Below, piece by piece: positions 21,984 through 29,461 of a stretch of DNA of 29,723 nucleotides (the stretch's first letter is position 1; each line of letters opens with the position of its first letter). The position numbers and the translations under genes are program-made. The notes beneath the pieces are model-generated. The model did not search any database. It worked only from the letters and a program-made list of their open reading frames with translations, and was not told the origin of the DNA. Source of the DNA: a virus. The stretch is taken from the IMG/VR virus record IMGVR_UViG_3300027137_000011, positions 1-29,723 of that record; one strand, 5' to 3'.

Positions 21984-24898
21984 TATTCGCCCTCCAAGAA
22001 TGCCGCCAGCGATGTGCCAGCCAGATGGATTTCGATGAGGTACTCGTTACTGGCGACGGCGTACTGGGTTCCGCCTCCGATACGACCAACAATGTTCTTG
22101 CTACTAAAGTCCTTCTCAAGCGCCCGCGTAAACATGTGCCGCGAGTATCCCTTTTCTTTCAGCCAGTCCGAGAAGTGCGTCGATGATATCCGCATGATCT
22201 TGCTGTTGACCGCGATGTGGACGTAGACGTCTTCAAGTTTACTGGCGTCCCGCACCACCTTGACTGCGTCCTTGGCGGGGCGACCCTTGGCGATGAGGAT
22301 AATATCCGTCCAGAGGGTATGTCTAGCGCGCATGGCGTTGAGGTACTGGGCCAGCACGTTCTCGACGTTGGTGACGTTGGCCATGTCGTTAGGCTGCGCC
22401 TTGATCTGCTCCCGCATACCCTGCAGGGTACGCAGCATGAACTGCTTCAGCTCGTCCTCGTCGATGGCGGTGAACCCCAGCCGGTTGGCGTAGCGAGCCC
22501 CCATGCAGATGATGGTGATGGCGGCGGTCCAGAACCGCTCATCGTTCTGCGCCTTGACCTCGATGCTGATCTGCTTGCGGAACTCCGCGACGTCGATCTC
22601 GACCTGCTCGAAGTTCTCCCCGAGGAACTGCGCATACTGGAGCCCTACGTGCCCGTAGTTATCGTGCAGCTTGGACAGTATCTGGTCCGCCTCAGCCCCC
22701 TCGATCTGCCCCTTCATCCCGCGCTCCACCTCGTATTCGAAGGTGCGGAACACGCCAGCGGTGGTCATCTTCGTGCGGTTAACCACATAGTCTATGATAC
22801 TTTCGTTGGATGCGGAGACGAGCATCGTCTGCCATGTGCCGACGCTGCGCTGCGTCACATCCGACGACATGCGGGAGCGCTCCTTACCCGAGGTGAGTTG
22901 GAACATCAGGTTGACGAACTTCCTCGTATCGTCTTCCGTCTTCAACTCGTCCCAATACAGCGGCAGGGACCTGATCTGTCCGATCTTGTTGAGCACCGAC
23001 AACTGGGTGTCAGAGAGCCCCTGCATGGCCTTTATAGGGTCACCCCACACCGCCTGCGCCACCTTGAGGGCGGTTGTCTTGCCGATACCTGATGCTGCCG
23101 AGTATGTTGACATCATCAGACCGGACTGGCCTGTGAACCGCACGAGAGGCGCTCCAAACGCTGATGCGATGATTGCATTCAGGGCTGGTCGCTCTTGGTC
23201 GGTGATCAGCTCCGCAGCATTCTTCCAAGCGTCCGCGTCACCCGTTGGGGTATAACTCGCTGCGATGACTTGGTCGCCCACGGCGGATGGTCTGGCCCCA
23301 GCGGGGGTCCATATCTGACCGCCGTAGATGAAACCCTCGATCTTGCCTGACTTGATGTTCCACCCAAACGGGGCGGAGTTGACGATGCTGCTCTGTGCCG
23401 CCTGCAGTTTCTGTATCCAGCTCACGATAAACTCCTCAAACATCTGTGATGCACGTCCCGGCAGTAGCGCCAGCCCTTGCCTGCTCAGTGTCGATCTGCA
23501 TCCACCCTGTGTCAGTGCGTCTGCGAACGGCATGGCGATCTGCTGGCTGCTGCCCTTGTGTGCTGTCGTTGTGAAATTCAAAATCCATGGGTTCTTCTGG
23601 AGCCATGGGTCTGTCATGGGGTAGGTCAGTACTGGGATAAGTTCGTTCGACCCGTCCTGCTGCACGATGATCTTATGCACGATGCCATCGGGGTCACGCA
23701 TGTACCCGTTGGGTATGTCCCAGTTCTGGGGTTGTGGTGTTGTTATGGTTTTATGGGGCTTGGCCACGAAGTGGAATGGCGTCTTACCCTTGCCAGCGTG
23801 CGGACATGTAGAGCAGGCTGATGCACCCGTGGCGGAGATCGTGCGACACCCCGGCCACCCCAGTCCCTTCTCATCCTTGTCCTTCTGCTTGCGCTCGAAC
23901 AGTTCGTTGGTGCTCTCGAACGAGTATCCGGGATGCTGGTTCGCCATGCGGTGGGCGTTGGCGTTGTCGTCTTCGCAGAACGTGGCGATGAGCGTCGTCA
24001 GGTTCCACAGAGGGTTTGTGAAGTCCTTACCTCCCGTGGCAAGGGCTTCGCTGACGAAGGGACAAGCCTCGGCCAGACGGGCGATATTCGCTGGCTCTGC
24101 GCGGGTGCTCTCGATACCTGCGGACAATTCGTCGTTCACATTTACGAGAGGTGTGCGAAGCGGCAGTGGAGGTGCCTCAGCCGCGTCGATGAACGGCGAC
24201 AGGGCTGCGGTGATGCGCTCCACCGAGTAGTCGAAGTCCAGCCGTGACCCAGCCAGCCGCACGGGGCGAGGCTTATCCTGCTTGCGGTTGAAGGTGTCTG
24301 GGATACGCAGGATGCGGGCGCTGTCTATCGTGCATTGTGTATCGCACTTGAGCCCGTGCTTCTTAGTGGCTTCCGCCAGCGCCATCGCGAGCGGCTTCCA
24401 TTCGAGCGGCATGAGTGCGCGATCAAGCGTCCAGTAGACATGCAGACCACCACCGGACGCGACGTGCATCGTCGGCCTCGGCATACCAGACGCGGTAAGG
24501 AACTCTGACAGGGCTGCCACAGCGGCTTTCTGGTCAGGGTATCCGTTCGGACCAGCCTTGCAGTCTATGTCCAGAAACAGCGCCTTGAGGGCCACGGCGT
24601 TCGCCTGCGAGCGGATGGGTATGTAGAAGGTAAAGCCCTTGGCCTTGGAAGTCTTCTGCTGCGCCTGTGCCTGCGACGACATACATACGTAGATATCGCG
24701 TGTGTCCTCGCCTTTCAGAGCGAACTCTATCGCCTTGATCGCTTCGTTGAGGGACTTACATGCACGACCGCCCCAGCCGGGGCGATCATATTTCTCTGAT
24801 ACGAACGTCCAGTGGACGTTGATGTACGCGGGCGCGTCACCCTCAAGGGGCCACGGAACGACACGCGCTAGGTATTCGCGGGCATGGTCAAATGTCAC
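21983..24898 (-). CDS. Primase-helicase (archaeo-eukaryotic primase + DUF927-type ATPase)
   Basis: The product is 971 residues from a GTG start. The N-terminal part is an archaeo-eukaryotic primase: motif I LFLDIDCKAG (D110, D112), motif II VASGGGLHVYW (S148, H153) and motif III near D192 in DSARILRIPDTFNRK. Residues 279-365 hold C279, C351, C362 and C365, a candidate zinc site. The C-terminal half is a DUF927-like ATPase with Walker A SAASGIGKTTA (G606, K607, T608) and Walker B LPLYWDEL (D650, E651), followed by a helical region. It would make primers and unwind DNA at the fork. A hairpin lies in the 53-base gap upstream, and the ribosome site before the GTG is weak. A separate DNA polymerase must be encoded elsewhere. 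Confidence 0.9.
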   Translation of the reverse strand: MTFDHAREYLARVVPWPLEGDAPAYINVHWTFVSEKYDRPGWGGRACKSLNEAIKAIEFALKGEDTRDIYVCMSSQAQAQQKTSKAKGFTFYIPIRSQANAVALKALFLDIDCKAGPNGYPDQKAAVAALSEFLTASGMPRPTMHVASGGGLHVYWTLDRALMPLEWKPLAMALAEATKKHGLKCDTQCTIDSARILRIPDTFNRKQDKPRPVRLAGSRLDFDYSVERITAALSPFIDAAEAPPLPLRTPLVNVNDELSAGIESTRAEPANIARLAEACPFVSEALATGGKDFTNPLWNLTTLIATFCEDDNANAHRMANQHPGYSFESTNELFERKQKDKDEKGLGWPGCRTISATGASACSTCPHAGKGKTPFHFVAKPHKTITTPQPQNWDIPNGYMRDPDGIVHKIIVQQDGSNELIPVLTYPMTDPWLQKNPWILNFTTTAHKGSSQQIAMPFADALTQGGCRSTLSRQGLALLPGRASQMFEEFIVSWIQKLQAAQSSIVNSAPFGWNIKSGKIEGFIYGGQIWTPAGARPSAVGDQVIAASYTPTGDADAWKNAAELITDQERPALNAIIASAFGAPLVRFTGQSGLMMSTYSAASGIGKTTALKVAQAVWGDPIKAMQGLSDTQLSVLNKIGQIRSLPLYWDELKTEDDTRKFVNLMFQLTSGKERSRMSSDVTQRSVGTWQTMLVSASNESIIDYVVNRTKMTTAGVFRTFEYEVERGMKGQIEGAEADQILSKLHDNYGHVGLQYAQFLGENFEQVEIDVAEFRKQISIEVKAQNDERFWTAAITIICMGARYANRLGFTAIDEDELKQFMLRTLQGMREQIKAQPNDMANVTNVENVLAQYLNAMRARHTLWTDIILIAKGRPAKDAVKVVRDASKLEDVYVHIAVNSKIMRISSTHFSDWLKEKGYSRHMFTRALEKDFSSKNIVGRIGGGTQYAVASNEYLIEIHLAGTSLAAFLEGE

Positions 24899-24918
24899 GG
24901 CAGGCTCATCGGGTGGGT

Positions 24919-24940
24919 GGGTCGAGCTTTCGCCCGACCC
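24919..24940 (-). other. Hairpin with GAAA tetraloop in the primase 5' leader
   Basis: Read on the minus strand, GGGTCGGGC and GCTCGACCC form nine consecutive base pairs (one G-U) around a GAAA (GNRA) loop. The same bases on the plus strand give an A-C mismatch, so the structure suits minus-strand RNA. It ends 21 bases before the primase GTG and follows the upstream gene's stop. No T tract follows, so it is not an ordinary intrinsic terminator; it may be an RNA processing, stability or translation-control element. Confidence 0.6.
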
Positions 24941-24951
24941 GTTGCTACAAC

Positions 24952-25926
24952 TTATTTAGGAAGCAGGCTATCGAGCTGAGCATCAAGCTCGTCGTCGAAG
25001 CTAGACGGTGCCTCTCCTTCGTCCTCGTCCTCAACAGGCGGCGGGGGCGGGGCTGCAGCTTTCTTCTTGTACTCACGCTTGGGAGCGGGCTCCTTGATCT
25101 CGCCCGTCTCTGGATCGTGGGCCGGAGCTTTAACCTCAGCAGGCTTGGCGATCTGCGGCGGCTGCTCAAACACCGCTGCAGGGGTAGGTGCGGGTTGGTC
25201 CGTAGCAACCTCCGACTCAGAGAGAATACGCCCGACACGGGGGTCTTCGCGCAATGCGATGATCTGGTCAGCCTCGGCGTCTGTGAGCGGACGGATGGCG
25301 TTGAACACAAACTTCGGGAACGCCTCCTTGGTGTCGAAGGAGATGCGTGTACCAATCGCATAGTATGGGTAACCCATCGACCCCATCTTCTGACCGTACT
25401 GCGCCAAGTCTTGGAGGGATGCTGCAGGGATACGCAGCAGCATGGGTCCGCCATAGACCTCGTTGGTCAGATCAGCCAACGGCACAACAACCGCACGCTT
25501 GCTGTCAGAGCACGCCTTGCCGGGCTTACCAGCCGGAGTAATGCGCGACCCCCAAGCATTCATGGGGCAGGCTGCGCAGGTGTTGGACTGCTTGGCCTTG
25601 GAGTTGATATCCGGCGTGACGCCATTGTTCGAGTAGCAGTCAGGGCTCTCGGTCGATCCCTCCTTGTACCCGTCCTTGTAGAATATCTTGCTGAGGTGCC
25701 CCGCAGCTTTGAGGATGACGACCTCGATGGATGAGCGCGGACCATCTCCGTCCTCGCGCATGAGGTTGGTCTCCTCACCACGGAACTTGGTGCGCCACAC
25801 CTTGCCGCGATAGCTGATGATGCCGTAGCCAGTCGAGACGCCAGCCGAGAGATCATCTTCAACTTTTTGATTGGCGAAGCGGGTGGACACTGCGCCGAAG
25901 TTATTGGGTACTACGATATTAGACAT
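24952..25926 (-). CDS. Probable single-stranded DNA-binding protein
   Basis: The product is 324 residues. Residues 1-235 look like a beta-rich core (GYGIISYRGKVWRTKFRG, IEVVILKAAGHLSKIFY) with four cysteines, C97, C117, C120 and C139, that could bind zinc much as in T4 gp32. A Pro/Ala/Lys linker follows (~240-297), then a very acidic C-terminal tail (VEDEDEGEAPSSFDDELDAQ and on to LLPK). A folded core plus an acidic tail is the hallmark of phage and bacterial ssDNA-binding proteins, where the tail recruits replication partners. The family itself is not one I can name. GGAG lies five bases upstream of the ATG, and the gene sits between a helicase pair and the primase, fitting this role. Confidence 0.6.
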   Translation of the reverse strand: MSNIVVPNNFGAVSTRFANQKVEDDLSAGVSTGYGIISYRGKVWRTKFRGEETNLMREDGDGPRSSIEVVILKAAGHLSKIFYKDGYKEGSTESPDCYSNNGVTPDINSKAKQSNTCAACPMNAWGSRITPAGKPGKACSDSKRAVVVPLADLTNEVYGGPMLLRIPAASLQDLAQYGQKMGSMGYPYYAIGTRISFDTKEAFPKFVFNAIRPLTDAEADQIIALREDPRVGRILSESEVATDQPAPTPAAVFEQPPQIAKPAEVKAPAHDPETGEIKEPAPKREYKKKAAAPPPPPVEDEDEGEAPSSFDDELDAQLDSLLPK

Positions 25927-25935
25927 GTGTGCTCC

Positions 25936-26334
25936 TTACTTGCGGCGAACGCCGACGACATAGGTAGTTGAGAAATTAACTCCGGGAGGCGGAGCGTTGT
26001 TCTCTTCGATAAAGTCAGAAACGGCAGTGACGTTGGCTTTGCGGTCCAACAAGTCCCAAGCTTCGCTCCCGATCACGTACCGCATGAAAGCGTCAGGGTC
26101 AGCGAGGGACGCCGCCTTCTTCTCGGTGCGGTACACGGTGCCAGTGTCAGTGCGGACACTTTCTCCGTTGATTGTGTTGAGGTGGTCGAGGAGCACGGAG
26201 TTAAGCTTATCAAGCATCTCCTTGTATGGCTTCATCGCCGCCTTGTGTTCATCCTCCTTGGTCTTAATCAAATCACGAAGTCGCACATATTGGTCTACGC
26301 GCTTACTAATGTCTACAGTGGGTGGGTGTTCCAT
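25936..26334 (-). CDS. Conserved coiled-coil protein of the replication block
   Basis: The product is 132 residues. An N-terminal coiled coil (YVRLRDLIKTKEDEHKAAMK, then MLDKLNSVLLDHL) is followed by a small domain with SVRTDTGTVYRTEKKAASLA, PDAFMRYVIGSEAWDLLDRK and PPGVNFSTTYVVGVRRK. I recall this kind of protein beside ssDNA-binding protein genes in many phages, without a known activity. It could be a replication or recombination accessory factor. AAGGAG six bases before the ATG is formed within the end of the helicase gene, and its own stop region provides the AAGGAG of the next gene. Confidence 0.7.
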   Translation of the reverse strand: MEHPPTVDISKRVDQYVRLRDLIKTKEDEHKAAMKPYKEMLDKLNSVLLDHLNTINGESVRTDTGTVYRTEKKAASLADPDAFMRYVIGSEAWDLLDRKANVTAVSDFIEENNAPPPGVNFSTTYVVGVRRK

Positions 26335-26337
26335 TGG

Positions 26338-27894
26338 TTACTCCTTGCTTGCTTCCTCGAACAGTTCGAGAAACTTCTCCTGCACGCGCTGTTTCTTTTG
26401 GAGCAGCGCGTAGATTTTCTTCTCCACCGGGGTGGACTGCAGATGCAACAAAAGCTGCTTGTGCTTCTGTCCAACGCGGCGGATGCGGTGGTTCGCCTGA
26501 TCGTAAATCTCAAGAGAGGTGACGGGTGCGAACCATATAATCGTATCAGCAGCGGTCAGCGTAATACCGTGCGCCAAGCACTGCGGATGAGCGACTATAA
26601 CTCTGTATTTGTTGGTGTTCTGGAACAGGTTAAACACCTGCGCCCGGTCATTGGCTGGGGTGTCGCCAGACACTACAGCGTGCTCGATACCCTCTTGGGT
26701 AAGCGCATCGCTGATGCCACCCAGAGCATGTTTAAATGGTGCGAAGACAAGCACCTTGCGGTCTGTGGCGTTGATGGCGTCCAGCAAGGCTGTGACGCGG
26801 CTGTCGTTATCCAGCGAGACGGTCGAACCGTCCGATGAGTAGACCCAGCCAGTCGAGACCTGCAGCAGCTTCATCATGACCGCGCCAGCATTTGCTGCCG
26901 TGATCTCCTTGGCCAGCACGGCTGCGTGGGCATGATCCAGCAGCGCCTTGTAGACCTTGGCCTGCTTGGAGCCTAGCTCAACATCTACGAAACGCTCTAC
27001 GCATTCGGGTAACTCGACAACGTCATCGAGGGTGTACCGCACCGCTGGCTGCATGGCGGCGAAGGCTCTTTCTACCGCATCCGGTTTGGGAGCCCATTTG
27101 AACTGGGTGATCCTGTGCATGAGTTCTTCGCGAAACCTGCTGAAAAACTTAGGCACGTTGTTGGGCGTGACGATGGTGCATTGCGCCCACGCATCCGTTG
27201 GCTCGTTGGGGATGGGCGATCCAGTCATCCCCCATACCCATGTCATGCGCTGAGCCAGCTTGCGGGTGATCTTGGTGCGTTGCGATCCACCATTACGGTA
27301 GACGGCAAGCTCGTCGATGACCATGGTGTCAATGTCTTTGCGCGCCGTGATCTCGTCGATCAGCACCTTCAACCCATCGTGGTTGATGATGAACACATCA
27401 GCGTCCGGGTCTTTAAGTATCTCCAACCGCTTCTCGCGTGACCCATGGAGCACCACGGCTTTGACGTGCGGCAGCGTCTGGAATATCTCCTTGCTCCACG
27501 TAAACTTCAACGTGGACAGCGGTGCGACCACAAGAAGCTTATGGGCCAGCCCAGCTTTGTGCAGATAGTCCCACGACCACAATGCAGCTTTCGTCTTGCC
27601 GGTGCCCATGCCGTTGAGCACATAGGCTCGCTGGTTCATGGTCAGCATCGAGCAGGTTTTTATCTGTACATCGAATGGCTTGCCCTCGCACCAATCATAG
27701 TGCGTTGTGATGGGCGATGGCACATCGAACCCTAGTTTACGCAGCAGGTATGTTTCTGTCGGACCATGATTGACGGCAAGCGCTGGCCTACCCTTCATGG
27801 TAATTGGCGGTGCGGACGGAAATAAGTTCTGCACATCCGCGCGCAGTGGTACTCCGATGATTTTATGTTTCTGGCTCACTTGGACGGGGAGCAT
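26338..27894 (-). CDS. SNF2-like helicase/ATPase (superfamily 2)
   Basis: The product is 518 residues with two RecA-like domains. Motifs in order: Walker A NGMGTGKTK (residues 94-102), Ia region LLVVAPLSTLKFTW, II MVIDELAVYRN (D194, E195; DELA rather than DEAH), III WGMTGSPIPN, a C-terminal domain with KVLVFAPFKHAL, V AHGITLTAADTIIW, and VI YDQANHRIRRVGQKH. These are typical of phage SNF2-family translocases, which move along double-stranded DNA and remodel bound proteins or assist recombination and replication. GGAG lies 11 bases before the ATG, and the first 32 bases overlap the VRR-NUC gene. No nuclease or zinc domain is fused to it; the nuclease is encoded just upstream. Confidence 0.9.
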   Translation of the reverse strand: MLPVQVSQKHKIIGVPLRADVQNLFPSAPPITMKGRPALAVNHGPTETYLLRKLGFDVPSPITTHYDWCEGKPFDVQIKTCSMLTMNQRAYVLNGMGTGKTKAALWSWDYLHKAGLAHKLLVVAPLSTLKFTWSKEIFQTLPHVKAVVLHGSREKRLEILKDPDADVFIINHDGLKVLIDEITARKDIDTMVIDELAVYRNGGSQRTKITRKLAQRMTWVWGMTGSPIPNEPTDAWAQCTIVTPNNVPKFFSRFREELMHRITQFKWAPKPDAVERAFAAMQPAVRYTLDDVVELPECVERFVDVELGSKQAKVYKALLDHAHAAVLAKEITAANAGAVMMKLLQVSTGWVYSSDGSTVSLDNDSRVTALLDAINATDRKVLVFAPFKHALGGISDALTQEGIEHAVVSGDTPANDRAQVFNLFQNTNKYRVIVAHPQCLAHGITLTAADTIIWFAPVTSLEIYDQANHRIRRVGQKHKQLLLHLQSTPVEKKIYALLQKKQRVQEKFLELFEEASKE

Positions 27895-28183
27895 GGTGGT
27901 TGCGCTCCAAAAACGCTTTGAGTTCGTGGGTGGAGTCTACCGAGTCGATGACGAATACAGCGCCACCGGCACGAGTGATCTGACCGATGACCATCTTTTG
28001 TCGGTCAGTCGGTTTTTTACCGGGGGCCTTAGTCTCGATGGCGACGAACTTGCCGCCGACGCACAACAGATAATCGAGACTAGACGCGCCAAACCCACCC
28101 GGCACAGGCATGAACTTATACACACTCTTGTACTGATCTATGACGCGGTTGACCGCAGCTTTGACCTTGCCTTCAGGCGTCAT
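27863..28183 (-). CDS. VRR-NUC domain nuclease
   Basis: The product is 106 residues from ATG 28183. An ATG at 28228 would add 15 residues but overlaps a TATAAT promoter candidate and has no ribosome site, while GGTGGG lies just before 28183. The VRR-NUC (PD-(D/E)XK-type) core is clear: MTPEGKVKAAVNRVID, PVPGGFGASSLDYLL (D37), VAIETKAPGKKPTDRQ (E50, K52, Q62) and a C-terminal strand GAVFVIDSVD. Phage stand-alone VRR-NUC proteins are predicted structure-selective nucleases, similar in fold to the nuclease part of FAN1. It is encoded directly before the SNF2 helicase, which in other phages often accompanies it, so the two may act on branched DNA together. Confidence 0.85.
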   Translation of the reverse strand: MTPEGKVKAAVNRVIDQYKSVYKFMPVPGGFGASSLDYLLCVGGKFVAIETKAPGKKPTDRQKMVIGQITRAGGAVFVIDSVDSTHELKAFLERNHHAPRPSEPET

Positions 28184-28226
28184 GTCCCACCTATATCTGC
28201 TTGTATTATGAGGGTTGCAAGCCCCC

Positions 28227-28232
28227 ATTATA
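28227..28232 (-). promoter_or_regulatory. Candidate -10 element of a minus-strand promoter
   Basis: A perfect TATAAT occurs on the minus strand within the 103-base gap before the VRR-NUC start, preceded by an A/T-rich stretch. No good -35 hexamer lies 16-18 bases upstream. RNA would start near 28220, giving a leader of about 37 bases. If real, it would drive the nuclease, helicase, ssDNA-binding, primase and GcrA-like genes. Confidence 0.35.
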
Positions 28233-28274
28233 CATATTTTTAGTCTACGCCATAGGTGGTGGTGACCCTACAGC

Positions 28275-28284
28275 ATAGTACTAT
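28275..28284. promoter_or_regulatory. 10-bp perfect palindrome upstream of the promoter candidate
   Basis: ATAGTACTAT is self-complementary and lies three bases after a minus-strand stop codon, about 43 bases upstream of the TATAAT. It could be a small operator for a dimeric regulator. A 10-base palindrome can occur by chance, so support comes only from its position in one of the few non-coding gaps. Confidence 0.2.
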
Positions 28285-28286
28285 TA

Positions 28287-28583
28287 CTAGCCTGCGAGCA
28301 TCATGAGTTGCGCCATCAGTGTATCATCCGGGAACTTCTCCAACTCGTCTGGGCGTACTTCTACATGTATGTCCGAATGCAGTGTCCAATCTTGCTTCAG
28401 GATGCGGATGCGGATGATAAACACATCTAACTCGACGCTCCGCATGATATCTACTCTCGGAAGTAACTTCGGGTCGATGATGTTTCGTATTCTAGCCTCA
28501 GCCATACTCGTGACTACTTGCAGTTGGCGAGATGGTTTCTCGTCGTAAAAAGGTGGCGGGCTGGGTCTGCTCATGCCTCCCAT
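28287..28583 (-). CDS. Small hypothetical protein with FPxDxLxxQL C-terminus
   Basis: The product is 98 residues. A Pro-rich start (MGGMSRPSPPPFYDEKPSRQ) is followed by a helix, beta strands (VELDVFIIRIRIL, then IHVEVRPDEL) and a C-terminal helix FPDDTLMAQLMMLAG. That last motif is nearly matched by the small protein at the right end of the window (FPSDALITQLRMIQK). I recognise no family. GGAGAG before the ATG at 28583 supports the start; the ATG at 28574 is an alternative. It begins one base after the stop of the Cas4-like nuclease gene and is followed by the only sizeable gap of the minus block. Confidence 0.6.
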   Translation of the reverse strand: MGGMSRPSPPPFYDEKPSRQLQVVTSMAEARIRNIIDPKLLPRVDIMRSVELDVFIIRIRILKQDWTLHSDIHVEVRPDELEKFPDDTLMAQLMMLAG

Positions 28584-28584
28584 G

Positions 28585-29268
28585 TCACTCTCCGTGATGC
28601 GGGCACACCGTTACCGGGCACCAGCGTTTGCATAGAGGTCCGGGCTTGGCTGGATATGTCATGGTGTTATGGGCGTACTCAAGGGACTCGACACGAGGCC
28701 AGATGCCTCTCCAGATTTCAGCCATACCCTCACGAGTAAAGTCGGCACGAGTGGTGGCGTCCTCTTTGAGCCAGATAAACTCGCTGCGGACTTTCTTAAC
28801 CTCGGGGTGATGAGCGAAGACACACGCAGCCATTAGCGCGAGCTGCGATCCGTCTTCTAGGATTTTACCAGTCTTGTAATCGACGATGAGCGCCACGGGT
28901 CCAACGATCTTGATGACGTCGCCGATACCGCGATACCACGCCTTGTCTCCGAACCAGCTTTCAGGTCCGAACTCCTTGTTGATGGCAAGCTTCTGCTCAA
29001 CGAGTATGGTCCCGCCACCATGCAGTATGCGCTCCGCCCACTTCTCATATTCAGCCATGGACTTCGGCAGCGCCACGTTCTTGTCTACACGCTCAGCCAA
29101 CGCCTTATGGACTGCGTTGCCCCACAACAGCGCCTCACCTTCCTCTTCTTTAATGTCACGCTGGATATCGACATGCCAGTATCTCTTCGGACAGGTCTCG
29201 TAGTTCTTCAGCTTCGAATAACTCCAAGCGAAGGGCTTCGGTTTGTTGCGGACTGTTGTGACCTGCAT
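28585..29268 (-). CDS. Cas4/RecB-like PD-(D/E)XK nuclease with probable Fe-S cluster
   Basis: The product is 227 residues. Signature elements are FAWSYSKLKNYETCPKRYW with C26, GNAVHKAL with H54, GIGDVIK with D117, LIVDYKTGK with D130 and K132, and a following Q142 (SQLALMA). The C-terminus has C213, C217 and C222 (CKRWCPVTVC), so with C26 four cysteines are placed as in Cas4 and AddB-type nucleases that hold a 4Fe-4S cluster. Known relatives are 5'-3' exonucleases or endonucleases of recombination. No Cas1/Cas2 or CRISPR repeat is nearby, so this is a phage DNA-processing enzyme and not an adaptation module. It is translated after the gene at 29270 with only one base between stop and ATG. Confidence 0.88.
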   Translation of the reverse strand: MQVTTVRNKPKPFAWSYSKLKNYETCPKRYWHVDIQRDIKEEEGEALLWGNAVHKALAERVDKNVALPKSMAEYEKWAERILHGGGTILVEQKLAINKEFGPESWFGDKAWYRGIGDVIKIVGPVALIVDYKTGKILEDGSQLALMAACVFAHHPEVKKVRSEFIWLKEDATTRADFTREGMAEIWRGIWPRVESLEYAHNTMTYPAKPGPLCKRWCPVTVCPHHGE

Positions 29269-29269
29269 G

Positions 29270-29461
29270 TTACCGTGCTTTCTTCTTTTCGACGATGGTG
29301 ACCGTCGCAGGTGAGACTTGGTCGTTAAGTGCTTCAGCTATGAGCTTCGCGTAGTCCAGTGTCGGACACGTCGCGATGACGTAATAGCTTTCTCCGATGG
29401 CGCAGCGAGCGACATAGTACTTACCGCGATTTTGTGATGATGTGATGGTTATATATTTCAT
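29270..29461 (-). CDS. Small hypothetical protein
   Basis: The product is 63 residues, an alpha/beta mixture (MKYITITSSQNRGKYYVARC, a strand SYYVIATC, a helix LDYAKLIAEALNDQ, a final strand TVTIVEKKKAR). The pattern beta-beta-alpha-beta would suit a tiny single-domain protein, but I recognise no family. The start overlaps the upstream stop by three bases of ATGA type, and the stop is one base from the nuclease ATG. It is placed to be co-expressed with the Cas4-like nuclease. Confidence 0.55.
   Translation of the reverse strand: MKYITITSSQNRGKYYVARCAIGESYYVIATCPTLDYAKLIAEALNDQVSPATVTIVEKKKAR

Noticed and set aside
22217-23092. 291-codon open frame on the plus strand inside the primase-helicase gene
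   Set aside because: It is antisense to a gene with clear catalytic motifs, its translation is Val/Leu/Asp/His-rich as expected from reverse-frame reading of GC-rich DNA, and no family is recognised.
26182-26838. 218-codon plus-strand frame opposite the SNF2-like helicase
   Set aside because: The minus strand carries the complete helicase motifs here; the plus reading has no recognisable domain.
28184-28228. 15-residue N-terminal extension of the VRR-NUC protein (ATG 28228)
   Set aside because: The extension has no ribosome site, its start codon overlaps the TATAAT candidate, and the domain begins naturally at MTPEGK (ATG 28183).
28585-29268. Possible CRISPR-Cas adaptation module because of the Cas4-like protein
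   Set aside because: No Cas1 or Cas2 and no regularly spaced direct repeats are present; stand-alone Cas4/RecB-like nucleases are common in phages.
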